64,000 nt of DNA from Cranoglanis bouderius. Taxonomy: Eukaryota; Chordata; Actinopteri; Siluriformes; Cranoglanididae. The notes below the pieces were generated by a model. The model did no database searches, had not been told where the DNA came from, and saw nothing but the letters and a program-made list of their open reading frames with translations. Positions within the stretch are counted from its first letter, which is position 1, and each line of letters opens with the position of its first letter. The translations under genes and the position numbers were made by a program. The DNA lies in the NCBI GenBank assembly GCA_023630585.1, contig CM042565.1, forward strand, positions 9,016,013 through 9,080,012, in the 5' to 3' direction. Positions 37,201-50,400 of the stretch are shown in pieces.

Positions 37201-38382
37201 CCTGCAGTAGGTATGGACCTAAAGGTTTCAGCTCTAGACCGGATGACATTTTACATACCAGCTTTGCATTTTAACATTTGCGTATGCTCCTGCTACAACC
37301 TAAAAAAGTACACCAAAAGAGCTGTTGTTCTATTTCATGATATAAAAGACAGATGAGTCAATGGACATATGAAAGGATCGACAGTTATGCAGGTGTTTTG
37401 AGCTCTCCGATATTAACCGACACATTCTGGAAGCACTGTCCCCTTCCCCTCGTCTCACATTAGTAATGTTTTGGCCAATTACGCTTTAGTTGACGGAACT
37501 ACACATTACTCGTTTTCAGGGATGTCATGTCTGCAGCTGTATCATAGATGATACTGTTAAAGGTGCAGTTTGTAATATTAAAAGTGTTATAAGACCTAAG
37601 AATTAAAAAAATGCATTATATGTACCGTTTAACGTTATTCTCATGATTTAAACACTGGTATTCCTCTTCACATTTCAAGATGTGAGAAAGGAGTGATGTC
37701 GTCAGTAAACGTGAGGAACTGCATTCGGTTCTACCAGACGGCCGAGGAGTTGGACGCCACCACGCTGATGAACTACTGCGGTGAAATCATCGCCAGCCAC
37801 TGGGTGAGTCAGGATGCCGTGGGTCATTAACGTCAAGTCTTCAGCCTCATATCATCATTAACACAGTGTGGGGGATGATGTGTCTGTCTAGCTGTGTCTC
37901 TCTAGCTGTGTCTCTCTAGCTCAGTCTCTCTAGCTCATATGTCTGTATTCTCTCTATAAGCCTGAATCACAGAATTCTTCCCAGAAGAACATGTATTGAC
38001 ATGATCTTTTTCTACAAAAACCAGGAGACTTTATTTTTTTAAATAGTTTACCTCAAACAAAGTTACGAACTTTTCCCCCATGCAGGATCATTGATTTTGC
38101 TATTCTGTATGGATGTGCTGGTTCTCTGTTGTCTGTGTGAGTCAATGGCTGACAGTAAATCCCCTCCTGCTGTTTCTCCAGCAGCAGGAAGCAAGTTTTG
38201 ATGAAGAACTGTCCTTGATATTCAGGGCTTCATTTATGATTCCTTAAATATTCCCTTCATAAATCCCTATGGAGCATGCTCACTGATCCTCAAGGTGATT
38301 TTCCTGAATGGGTCGCAGAGGCAGACGATAATTATTCACCCCTGTTGGAGCTGCAGATTCAGTCACTTTCTCTGCAGTCGTT

Positions 38383-38444
<62 letters not shown>

Positions 38445-41400
38445 ACAGTAGTCACATACAAGGCTAAGCAAGGGTACCACTGGGATGTTTATTTACTATA
38501 TAATGTCACTATATAATGTCTAATAGGGCTGGCCGGTATGACGGTATATACCGTTACCGCGGAATAAAATGTCTACCGTTACAGATTTTTCTATTCCTTG
38601 TATACCGCGAAATGTAAATAAGTGGGCGTGGTTAACTTTGTGCGTAGCGCTCCTGCACGTGAGAACGATCGAGAAATTGTACATAAGAGTACAGTCGTGG
38701 CCAAAAGTTTTGAGAATGACACAAATATTAATTTTTACAAAGTCTGCTGCCTCAGTTTTTATGATGGCAATTTTCTTATACTCCAGAATGTTATGAAGAG
38801 TGATCAGATGAATTGCAATTAATTTCAAAGTCCCTCTTTGCCATGAAAATGATCTTAATCCCAAAAAAACATGTCCACTGCATTTCAGCCCTTCCAAAAA
38901 ATGACCAGCTGACATCATGTCAGTGATTCTCTCATTAACACAGGTGAAAATGTTAATGAGGACAAGGCTGGAGATCACTCTGTCATGCTGATTGAGTTAG
39001 AATAACAGACTGGAAGCTTTAAAAGGAGGGTGGTGCTTGAAATTATTGTTCTTCCTCTGTTAACTATGGTTACCTGCAAGGAAACACGTGCAGCCATCAT
39101 TGCTTTGCGCTAAAAGGGATTCACAGGCAAGGATATTGCTGCTAGTAAGATTGCACCTAAATCAACCATTTATCGGATCATCAAGACCTTCAAGGAGAGA
39201 GGTTCAACTGTTATGAAGAAGGCTTCAGGGTGCCAAAGAAAGTCCAGCAAGCGCCAGGACAGTCTCCTAAAGTTGATTCAGCTGCGGGATCAGGGCACCA
39301 CCAGTGCAGAGCTTGCTCAGGAATGACAGCAGGCAGGTGTGAGTGCGTCTGCATGCACAGTAAGGTGAAGACTTTTGGAGGATGGCCTGGTGTCAAGAAG
39401 GGCAGCAAAGAAGCCACTTCTCTCCAGGAAAAACATCAGGGACAGACTGCTATTCTGCAAAAAGTACAGGGATTGGACTGCTGAGGACTGGAGTAATGTC
39501 ATTTTCTCTGATGAATCCCCTTTCCGATTGTTTGGGGCATCTGTAAAAAAGCTTGTCCGGAGAAGAAAAGGTGAGCGCTACCATCAGTCCTGTGTCATGC
39601 CAACAGTAAAGCATCCTGAGACCACTCATGTGTGGGGTTGCTTCTCAGCCAAGGGAGTGGGCTCACTCACAATTTTGCCTAAGAACACAGCCATGAATAA
39701 AGAATGGTACAAAAACATCCTCAGACAGCAACTTTTCCCAGCCATCCAAGAACAGTTTGGTGACAAGCAATGCCTTTTACAGCATGATGGGACACCTTGC
39801 CACAAGGCAAAAGTGATAAGGAAGTGGCTCGGGGAACAAAACATCGAAATTTTGGCTCCATGGCCAGGAAACTCCCCAGACCTTAATCCCATTGAGAATT
39901 TGTGGTCAATCCTCAAGAGGCAGGTGGACAAACGAAAACCCACAAACTCTGACAAACTCCAAGCATTGATTATGCAAGAATGGGCTGCCATCAGTCAGGA
40001 TGTGGCCCAGATGTTGATTGACAGCATGCCAGGGCGAATTGCAGAGGTCTTGAAAAAGAAGGGCCTACACTGCAAATATTGACTCTTTGCATAAACTTCA
40101 TGTAATTGTCAATAAAAGCCATTGACTCTTATGAAATGCTTGTGATTATACTTCAGTAACAGTTAGTAACATCTGACAAAAAGATCTAAAAACACTGAAG
40201 CAGTAGACTTTGTGAAAATTAATATTTGTGTCATTCTCAAAACTTTTGGCCACGGCTGTAGTTGTAAGAGGAAAAACATGGAGAAAGATAAGCACGCTGG
40301 TGAAGAAGTCCCACAAACCAATCCTGAGCAGGAGGAGGAACTTGTTATGAAAAGAGGCGCGACATCGGTGGTATGGACGTGGTTCGGGTTTACAAAATCT
40401 GACAAAGAGCAAACTGTGTCGCGCAAATGTTTCCGCTAGCAGCGATAGCACAAATAACCTGTTTTATCATCTTAAAATGAAGCATGTCAAAGCATACAAC
40501 TGATTTACAGTTGATTTACCAGAATGACTATTTTTTTTTACGTGATATATATCGTTACCATGAAATAAAATTACTCATTCCGTGAAATAGATTTTTGGTC
40601 ATACCCCTAATGTCTAAATGAATTGACATTCCCTGATGTGTAAGGTTTATGTAGGTACATGTATGCTGTCCTTCCCATCATGCCCTTCCTAATCTGTGGT
40701 CTGTCACAGGACGATCTGAGGAAGGAGGACTTCAGTACTATGAGTGCTCAGCTGCTGTATAAGATGATCAAGTCCAAGACTGAGTTTCCTCTTCACAAAG
40801 CCATTAAAGTGGAGAGGGAGGATGTGGTCTTCCTGTATCTTATCGAGATGGATGCTCAGGTACAGTTGGTCAGCCATAAACCTTAAAAAAACCACAACAA
40901 AAAAACAAGTTAACTATTTGGAGTAGCTCTTCTCAAATGTTTTTATTGGCAAAAAAACAATTCAGATTGGTATACTCCAAAGTACTCAAATAGGTACCAT
41001 CATATTTATTTATAGCAGCCAGACCCCAAACCAGGTACACTGAAATAAAGTATCTGAATGTTTTTTTTTTTGTTTGTTTGTTTTTTGTTACATAAAGAGT
41101 TTTTGTAATTTGTTTAATAATCAAATCAAATTTTATTAGTCACACACACAACCATATACAGTACGATGTGCTGTGAATGCTTTTTACGATTGTCCGGTAA
41201 TAAGAAAAGAAAAAGAAAAATATAAAAGATATAAAAAGATATATGGTAAAAATGTATGAATGTCCTATTCATACATTTTTACTGTATATCTTTTTATATC
41301 ATTTGTATGTTTCTGTTTCTTGATTTGATTTGTCATGATAACTGTTATTCCAGAAATAATTGCGATAAACGATATTATTGTCATTTCAAGACCATTTTAT

Positions 41401-44400
41401 GCCACTGTTATAATAATATAATAGCATAATAATGCAAGTACATCCTTTCAAAGTGTAATGAACATTTAATTCTTAAGAATATTCAGACGTTGGGATTGGA
41501 ATGTCAAAAATTTGTTTTCGTCTTCCGACCAAAAATATCCTTTAAATTTAGTCAATATTTCATCGTCATGTTTATTCATTTTAGTCAATTTTACTCTGAC
41601 TAAAATAGCATCGAATATTAGTCAACGGCATTTCAGTTGATGAGAAAATGCAAAAATTAAACCAAATATTCACACATTTTATATATTACCGTAAACATGT
41701 GAATTTAAACATTACTCTTTTTACTGCAGTTGTGTGTCTAGGCTGTCATATTTACAACCAAGCAGCAGTGTATTGCACATACAACTGCACATATCTGCAC
41801 TTTATACCACATACAGTTCATACGTAGGCCTGTCACAATAATTACGTTATCGTCTTATTGTACGATATACTGTTTGGACACGACTTGGATCATTTTTGCT
41901 GACCTCGATATTGAATGAACACTGGTTTACTAGCGGGTTAATTTACTCACCCAAACATATCCTATACGCATATGAGATTAATCAGACATATCTCCATCCC
42001 ATTACCAATAAACTTCCAATGAGTTATGAGTGATTTAGCTAATGACTAACCATATGCCTTGTTGACTGTTGTTCAAATCAGACTGCTTTCTGGGTAGGCA
42101 AAATTCCTTTTTCTTTCCCTTCTCAGCTGCCAGGGAAGCTGAATGAGCTGGACAATAACGGAGATCTGGCTCTGGACCTGGCCTTATCCAGAAAACAGGA
42201 GAGCATCGCCACCACCTTGGTCAACAACAAAGCAGATGTGGACATGGTGGATCAGAGTGGCTGGAGCCTCCTGCACAAAGCCATCCAGAGAGGTTTGTAG
42301 CATTGTTGCCTTATAACATCATTCTGTTCAGTCTCTGATGCTGGAGGTAAAATAAAAACATACGGCAACTCCTTCCTGTGTTGTCATGGTGAAATACAGA
42401 ATGCTCTCTCTTTTAATTTCTCCTTCCACTGTGCATTGCATTGATATAATCCTTCTACATGTGATTAATTTTCTTCTTGCCTGTGTGTCTTCAGGAGATG
42501 AGTTTGCTTCCACCTTCCTGATCCGCCACTCAGCCCAGGTCAACGCAGCTACAGTTGGGGCAGTGGAGACACCGCTGCATCTGGTCTGCTCCTTCAGCCC
42601 AAAGAAACACACTGCTGAGGTGATGAGCGGCATGGCCCGAATTGCCGAGGCCTTGCTCAAAACCGGCGCCAACCCCAACATGCAAAATAGCAGAGGACGG
42701 TGGGTAACTTAGAAACTATGTTCATCTGTTTCTTTCGAAACATTACTGAAGTGATGTTTATTTTCATGTCAATTTTTCAGAACACCGTTACATGAAGCAG
42801 TGCTGTCAGGAAACGAACCTGTGTTCAACCAACTCCTGCAGTGCAAACAGTGAGCATAAAATTCCTTCTTCAGACAATCAGACTAACAATCATACATATA
42901 CGTACATTTTTAAAAAATGATCCAGCTACACTAATGTCTTTTTTAATGTTCAGGCTGGACATGGATCTGAAAGACCATGAGGGGAATACTGCTCTGTGGC
43001 TGGCCCTGCAGTACATTACAGTAGCATCTGATCCCTCCATTAACCCCTTCGATGATGACGCCCCCGTAGTTAACGGCACCTCATTTGATGAGAACAGCTT
43101 TGCGGCTCGACTTATACAAAGAGGAAGCGATCCCAATGCTCCGGATGCCTCAGGTAAGGACTCCCATACTTCATGCATGTCCATGCATTCTACACATTAC
43201 TGTCTAAAATCATAAATCAGTACATTTTTATCTTAAAAATGTATGTGAAGTTGCAGTTTGTCTTTTCTTTAGGGAACTGCCTCATTCAGAGAGCATCCCT
43301 TGCAGGAAGTGAGGCAGCTGCCATCTTCCTGGCCACCCATGAAGCAAAGGTCAATCATACCAATAAATGGGTGAGTGTTTCTGAGTAAGAAAAAAAGGAA
43401 GCTTTTTAGGCCAAACCATGGTTATAATTTTTTTTCCCGCATCAGGCAGTAAATAGGAACTAATTGCATGTAGGAGCTCTAAAGATGTGACTGTGGAACT
43501 GAAATGCATCAGCCCTCATGTGCCATAGGATTGATTTGAGGAACATTTCAAGCAGTTGTTTGGATTTGTCGCTTTACCGGGTCATACCGAATTTGCATTG
43601 AGAAATTCTGAATGTAAATATCATGTTATCTCTTTGTTGCTTTCCGCTGTCGGTCCGTGTCATGCAAGCGTATAGGTAACAAATGTTTTTTGTCTTTTGC
43701 TTGTGTGAATGTAGGATTATGCATTTGATTGTGCTTTGGTGCCCGCTTGTTAACTCCAGTGCCCTCTGTTCTCTCCGTAGGGAGAAACTCCCCTGCACAC
43801 AGCGTGTCGCTGCGGATTAGCAGCTCTGACGGCTGAGCTTCTGCAGCAGGGGGCCAATCCTAATCTTCAAACCCACACTGCCTTGCCTGACACAGGGGAC
43901 CGGAGCCATGGTGTCTCCTTACAGAGCCCTCTGCACATGGCCATCGTTCACAACCACCCAGACGTGGTGTCTGTCATACTAGAGCAGAAAGGTACTACTG
44001 TTGTTCTTTGTGTCAGGGTGTGTTTACTGTTACAATTGGGATAGTGATTCCATTTTTCCTTGCTGTATCACAGCCAATGCGCTCCATGCCACCAACAACC
44101 TACAGATCATCCCAGACTTCAGCCTTAAAGATTCCTTGGACCAGACTGTGCTCGGACTTGCTCTCTGGACAGGTACTACTGAATTATAGTGGTTTTCCAC
44201 TGCACGGATCAGTGACAAATCTGAACACCAAACTATCCAAGTGGCAGTGGTAGCTCAGTGGTTGAGACGTTGGGCTACTGATCGGAAGGTCGTGAGTTCA
44301 AATCCCAGCACTGCCAAGCTGCCACTGTTGGGCCCTTGAGCAAGGCGCTTAACCCTCAACTGCTCAGATGTATAAAAATGAAATAAATGTAAGTCGCTCT

Positions 44401-47400
44401 GGATAAGGGCGTCTGCCAAATGCCGTAAATGTAAATATAGATTAATATAATTCTTAATAAATAATCGTTTGTCAGGAATGCACACTATTGCCGCACAGCT
44501 CCTGGGGTCAGGGGCAGCTATTAATGACACCATGTCAGATGGCCAGACCCTTCTCCATATGGCCATCAAGAGACAGGACAGCAAGAGTGCCCTCTTCTTG
44601 CTAGAACACCAGGCAGACATCAATGTAAGGTATGTTGCTTCCAGGCAGTAGAAGGGACTATTCAATGGAGGGCTTAATTTAATACCGCATTGGCAATATG
44701 AACATTAGATAATGCAGTCTGTCTTAATTCGGTTGTTGTAAAGCTTGTGTACCAATGAGTTTGAATGTACATATCTGTAACTGATATGAATTAATCTCAT
44801 ACTGAGCCAGTCATTAAAATGTTCTCTCGACCCCCAGGACACAGGAGGGTCAGACAGCCCTGCAGCTGGCCATCAGTAACCAGCTCCCCTTGGTGGTGGA
44901 TGCTATCTGTACACGTGGAGCAGACATGTCCGTGGTGGATGAGAAGGGAGATCCTCCACTGTGGCTTGCCTTAGAGAATGGCCTTGAGGATATTGCCTCA
45001 ACATTGGTAAGGGGTCCCAGGATATTGGTCGTCTTTTCCTGTTGCAAAGATTTCTCAGTGTTTGTCTTTTTGTGTTTGTATTTATTGTAGGTTTATTTGT
45101 GCTAGAATTTTATGATTTTGCTAAATCATTGGAATGCTTATTGTTGTACTTTTGTGATGGATGTTATTTCCTCAGCTGAATAGCTGTTTGGCATTTTATT
45201 ATTTGAATTGATTTAGATCTGTTAAATGATTGTTGTTTTTTTGGCTTTGTTCTGATAGGTCAGGCATGGCTGTGACGCAACATGCTGGAGTACGGGACCG
45301 GGTGGGTGCCAGCAAACGTTGCTGCACAGAGCCATCAGTGAGAACAACGAGGTCTCCGCCTGCTTCCTTATACGCAGGTTTGCATATACGCACTAATCAT
45401 ATCATCAACACTCCTGTTCATATGGATGGTATTCAGTTTCAGTCATGCCTCTGATATGAAACCTTTGGGTCCCTAAAATCTGACTGGTGTGACTTAAATT
45501 TCAGGTGTGGCAATAACAGAAAAAAACCCTCTACTGACAGGCATATATATATAGGGCAGGATTGTGTATATATTCCTCAGTATCATCATTGTGGCTCAGA
45601 CTTTAGATGAAACCTTACATGTCTAGTTCATGAGTCTCTGTGACAACAGGCTGAAGCTTAATGGTTCGTTTGAGGTTTAGTTCTTTACCGAGGAGTAGTG
45701 CCTCGACCCCTTTTACGTATACAATATTACCTAAAATGTAAAAGAAAATGCAGATTTAAAAAAAAATAAATAAATTGGGTTAAAACTAAACCCTAGTTTA
45801 TTTAAAAATAAACGTTAAACATTCGTTTATATACTCCATGCTGACTACCTGGGTCTTCCTGAAAGATGTTTTAATTACAGTCACATTTACCTTTTCTCTT
45901 TGTGTTTGTGCATGTGGTTCTCTCTCTCAGTGGCTGTGATGTGAACAGTCCTCGGAGGCCTGGTACAAACGGGGAGGGAGATGAGGAGGCGCGGGATGGT
46001 CAGAGTCCTCTGCACCTGGCCTCCTGCTGGGGCCTCGAAGAGGTGGTGCAGTGCCTTCTGGAGTTCGGAGCCAATGTTAATGCACAGGTACTAACACAGT
46101 GCACAGGTTTCTAACATTCTAATCGATTAAATATTTTCCTTTGACTAAGCTTCTGTTAAGAAATAATGTATTAAGATTTATTGTAAATGTAAATGCTGGT
46201 AGTACAATTTCTTTAAACTATATTATACAGGGTGTCTCAAAAGTGTACATAGGGTACAATGTGTATGCCACGTTGGTTGTGCCTTCGTCAGTGTATGGTC
46301 GTGGACATCCACTTCTCGGTTGGTCCGCAACACTTCCAGTCTTTTTGAATTTGTTAATAGGTTTGGCAACAGTGTCGTGTGTGATGTGCTTGCCATGTTT
46401 CCTGTTAAAGTCCATCACAACCTTGCGACAGCTTCCCGATCCAGCCATGAGAATTATTTCAATACGTTCTTCTTTTGTCAAAGGCATTCTTAAAGGCTAT
46501 CGGGAAAGATTATATCATATAAACAAGTATGGAAGACATTTAAAACATTCCCATTATGTATGCAGACTCTTGGGACACCCTGTAGTACTGTGTGTTTAGA
46601 TGTGTACAGATCACACTAGAGTGCAATCCTAGAGTGTATTTCCTCACATTCTTGGTGTTCCTGATCTGCTGTTACATGTAGGATGCTGAGGGCCGGGCGC
46701 CAATCCATGTGGCCATCAGTAACCAACACAACGTGATTATCCAGCTTCTCATCTCACACCCAGACATCCGGCTGAACCTGAGAGACCGACAGGGCACGAC
46801 GCCATTTGCCTGCGCTATGACTCACAAGAACAACAAAGCAGCAGAAGCCATCCTCAAAAGAGAGCCTGGAGCAGCCGAGCAGGTGGGATAGGCAAGAGGG
46901 AGAGAGATGGGTGTAACAGTGGTGAAACATTGCACAAGTGACATTTCTCTCATAGAGCCTCTTTGTGGATTAGATACATGACCACAGATGTGAATTACAT
47001 GTGAATTACTCAAGTTGCAGTTTCTGTCATGCTGATGACTATCCTAAGGCACTGTGCCATTAAAGGCTAGCAGATAGTTAATAATGTTATATCAGTGTGT
47101 ATAATAATAATAATAATAATAATAATATATTTAAGTACAGTGCTGTAAAAAAGTATTTTCTTCTGTTTTTGTGTATATCTCATACTAAATTGTTTCAGAA
47201 ATTAAAAATCAAAATCTAAGAAAACAAAGGCAACCTGAGTAAACACAAAATACAGTTTTTAAATGATAATGTTATTAATTGAAGTAAAAAACTTATCCAA
47301 TACCAACTGGGCCTGTGTGAAAATGTAATTGCCCCCAGTTTCTAATTCCACAAATCTATGAAACTGCATTCATAATGGGGTTCAGCTGGACTAGACGCAA

Positions 47401-50400
47401 CCAGGCCTGATTACTGCAAACCCTGTTCAATCAAATCAGCACTTAAATAGAACTTTATCAACAGCATGAAGTTGGTTAAAAGGTCTTACCCAGTAACATA
47501 TTATGCCAAAATTGAAATAAATTCCAGAAATGATGAGGAAGAAGGTGATTGAAATACATAAGCCTGGAAAGGGTTACAAAGCTATTTCAAAGGCTCTGGG
47601 ACTCTAAAGAACCACAGTGAGAGCCATTATCTCCAAATGGAAAAACTCTGCACAGTAGTGAACCTTCCCAGAAGTGGGCGACCTTCCAAAATTCCTCCAA
47701 GAGCACAGCAACTACTCATCCAGCAAGTCACAAAAAGAGCCAAGGACAACATCAAAGAAACTGGATTATGCAGCAAGACAATGATCCAAAGTATAGGAGT
47801 AAACAGTGGTCCTAGAAGTAAGTGAAAGACTGGTCTCCAGTTATCGGATTGCGTTTGGTTTCAGTTATTGCTGCTAAAGGTGGCACAAACAGATTTTAAG
47901 TTAAAAAAAAACAACAACTGTATTGTGTTTACTCAGGCTGCCTTTGTTTTATGTTGTATTTCTTTGAAGCTCTAAAACAGAAGAAATTAGGATGGGGCAA
48001 ATACTTTTTCACAGCACTGTATCTATTTCACATTGAAATTGTCTGCATTTTCCCATGAGGAACAGGCAGGAACATGTAAGGAATGAAATACAGGATATGC
48101 TTTTTTAGGAAAATAATCAATGACTGGGTAGTGTAATATACTCAGCATCAAAAGAAACTAATAGGTTCTAAAAGACATATTTCAATATAATTTTATTGGT
48201 AATAAGCTAATGTTTTGGTTGTTTTGATTGCTCTGAGGTCCAGGTAAGTTTGTTGACTCTTTAATTGGCCAGGTCACGCCTCGTTAGCTCTATCTGATTA
48301 AGTGAGGTTATTTGCGCTTAAGGCTGATTTCTGTCCTAACATTTAATGACACCTGAAAGATTTCACTCTGGTGACAGTTGTTGACGATTTCTGAGGTGAA
48401 AAACACTGAAAGAAAATTGATGCCAAGGTTGACGAATGAACAGTGCCTACGGGCAATTGGTATGCTGGAGTCTGGTGTCAGTCAGACTGTTGTTGCACAA
48501 AGACTTGGCTGTAGTCAAGGTGCGGTATCCAATCTTGTGAGACAATATGCTCAAACTGGTACAGTAAGAGATTGACCAAGGTCTGGGAGACCACGTGTAA
48601 CCACTGCTCGACAGGATAGGTGGATAGTGTTGCAGCATCTCAGAGACTGCTTCCGTCATGCAACCCAGACTGCTGCAGAAACTGCTGGAAGGAACAACCC
48701 CAGAATAAGCAGTTCAACTGTACGTAGGCGTCTGGCAACTCACCAGCTGCAGGCAAGACGGCCATACAGAGGTCCTATACTCAGTGCCACTCACCGTTAC
48801 AACAGACTCAGGTGGTGTCAGCAACACCACAGGTGGACTCGCATCCAGTGGGGACAAGTCCTTTTCTCTGACGAGTCCAGATTTTGTCTTGATACCGTTG
48901 ATGGTCGGGAAAGAGTGTGGCGCAGACGAGGTGAGCGATTCAGACAATGTTGCATACGTCAGTGGAACCGATGGGGTGGTGCAAGTGTAATGGTCTGGGC
49001 AGGAATTACAGCTCGTTACAGGACACCGTTGGTCATTGTCAATGGAGCTCTTACTGCCAGACGTTATGTTGATGAGATGCTCAGACCACATCTCTTGCCG
49101 TTTTTGCAAGAGCACAATGACGTCACAATATTCCAGCAAGATAATGCACGACCTCATGCAGCTCATCTGACTAGACAGTTCCTGGAGGCTCACAATGTGC
49201 AGGTCATGCAATGGATGCCGTATTCACCTGACTTGAACCAGATTGAACATCTTTGGCATGAATTGGGATGACGTCTTGCTGCCAGACGACCAAGACCCAT
49301 CAACAGGCAGATGCTTGCACAAGCTTTGCAGCAGGAATGGACACAAATACAGCAACAGCACATCCAAAACCTGGTTTACAGTATGCAACAGCGGTGCTTG
49401 TCCTGCATTGCAAGTCATGGTGGTCACACCCGTTACTGAGAACTATTCGTGAGCGGTTGTGGTGGAGTTCATCCATGTTGATTCTTGTTAACTTGGGACA
49501 ATAAAGCTCCTTGAACTGTTTTTCCAAGTTGTTTTGTGTATTTTATCTTCAGATCATTTTTAGGAAGTGTCAGAAAATATTATTAGTTTCTTTTGATGCT
49601 GAGTTTATATTACCAATCCCAAGTTGATTATTGTCCAGTAACTGCACATCCCAAAATGTTTTATTCCTCTCATACCCCAGCAATTTACCAGCATTAACAA
49701 GAATGACTTCATACTTTTTATCTGTTTATAGTTACGTTTAATGTCGTGGAAAATCCACAAACCTTTTATTTGAATTACAGCAGGAACTGCCAATGGAATC
49801 AGAGCTACACTCTTATATAAAATTAATCTGCACCTTTTCAACAATCAGAACCAAGAATTCAACATTGCTGTGGTGTAATGGTATATTTTATATTTGGACA
49901 ATTTGATTTAAATTATGATTTTTATAAATTATGATAATTATAGCTACGGTCTTATAGGGTCCTATAAATTGTGAAAGAATAAGTGAATTTAGTGCACAAA
50001 CCAATCTCAGGACATTTCAGGTTTCATTTGAGCAAATGCATGTCTCACCTGTACTTCTGGTTGCACTCTCTTTCTGTCTCTGCTTAGGTTGACAACAAGG
50101 GACGTAACTTCCTTCACATAGCTGTGCAGAACTCTGACATTGAGAGTGTGCTTTTCTTGATCAGCGTGCAGGCTAATGTTAACTCCAGAGTGCAGGATGC
50201 AGCCAAACTCACACCACTGCACCTTGCTGTGCAGGCCGGCTCTGAGATCATTGTGCGCAACTTGGTAAGCTCTACATAGAAAAAGACAGTCGCCAGTATG
50301 TATGTTTATGACACCAATTATAATGCAGTGTGGTTCGCTTTCAAACATTCATTCACTGTGGGAAACACCTCGGGCGTGACCTGGAATGATCCTGGAAGCA

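Noticed and set aside
44242..44320. A possible tRNA gene (A and B boxes present)
   Set aside because: It continues into a SINE body and tail and the cloverleaf is imperfect, so it is a SINE head.
48714..49211. A 165-codon minus-strand frame
   Set aside because: Antisense shadow of the catalytic domain of the mariner/Tc1-type transposase.
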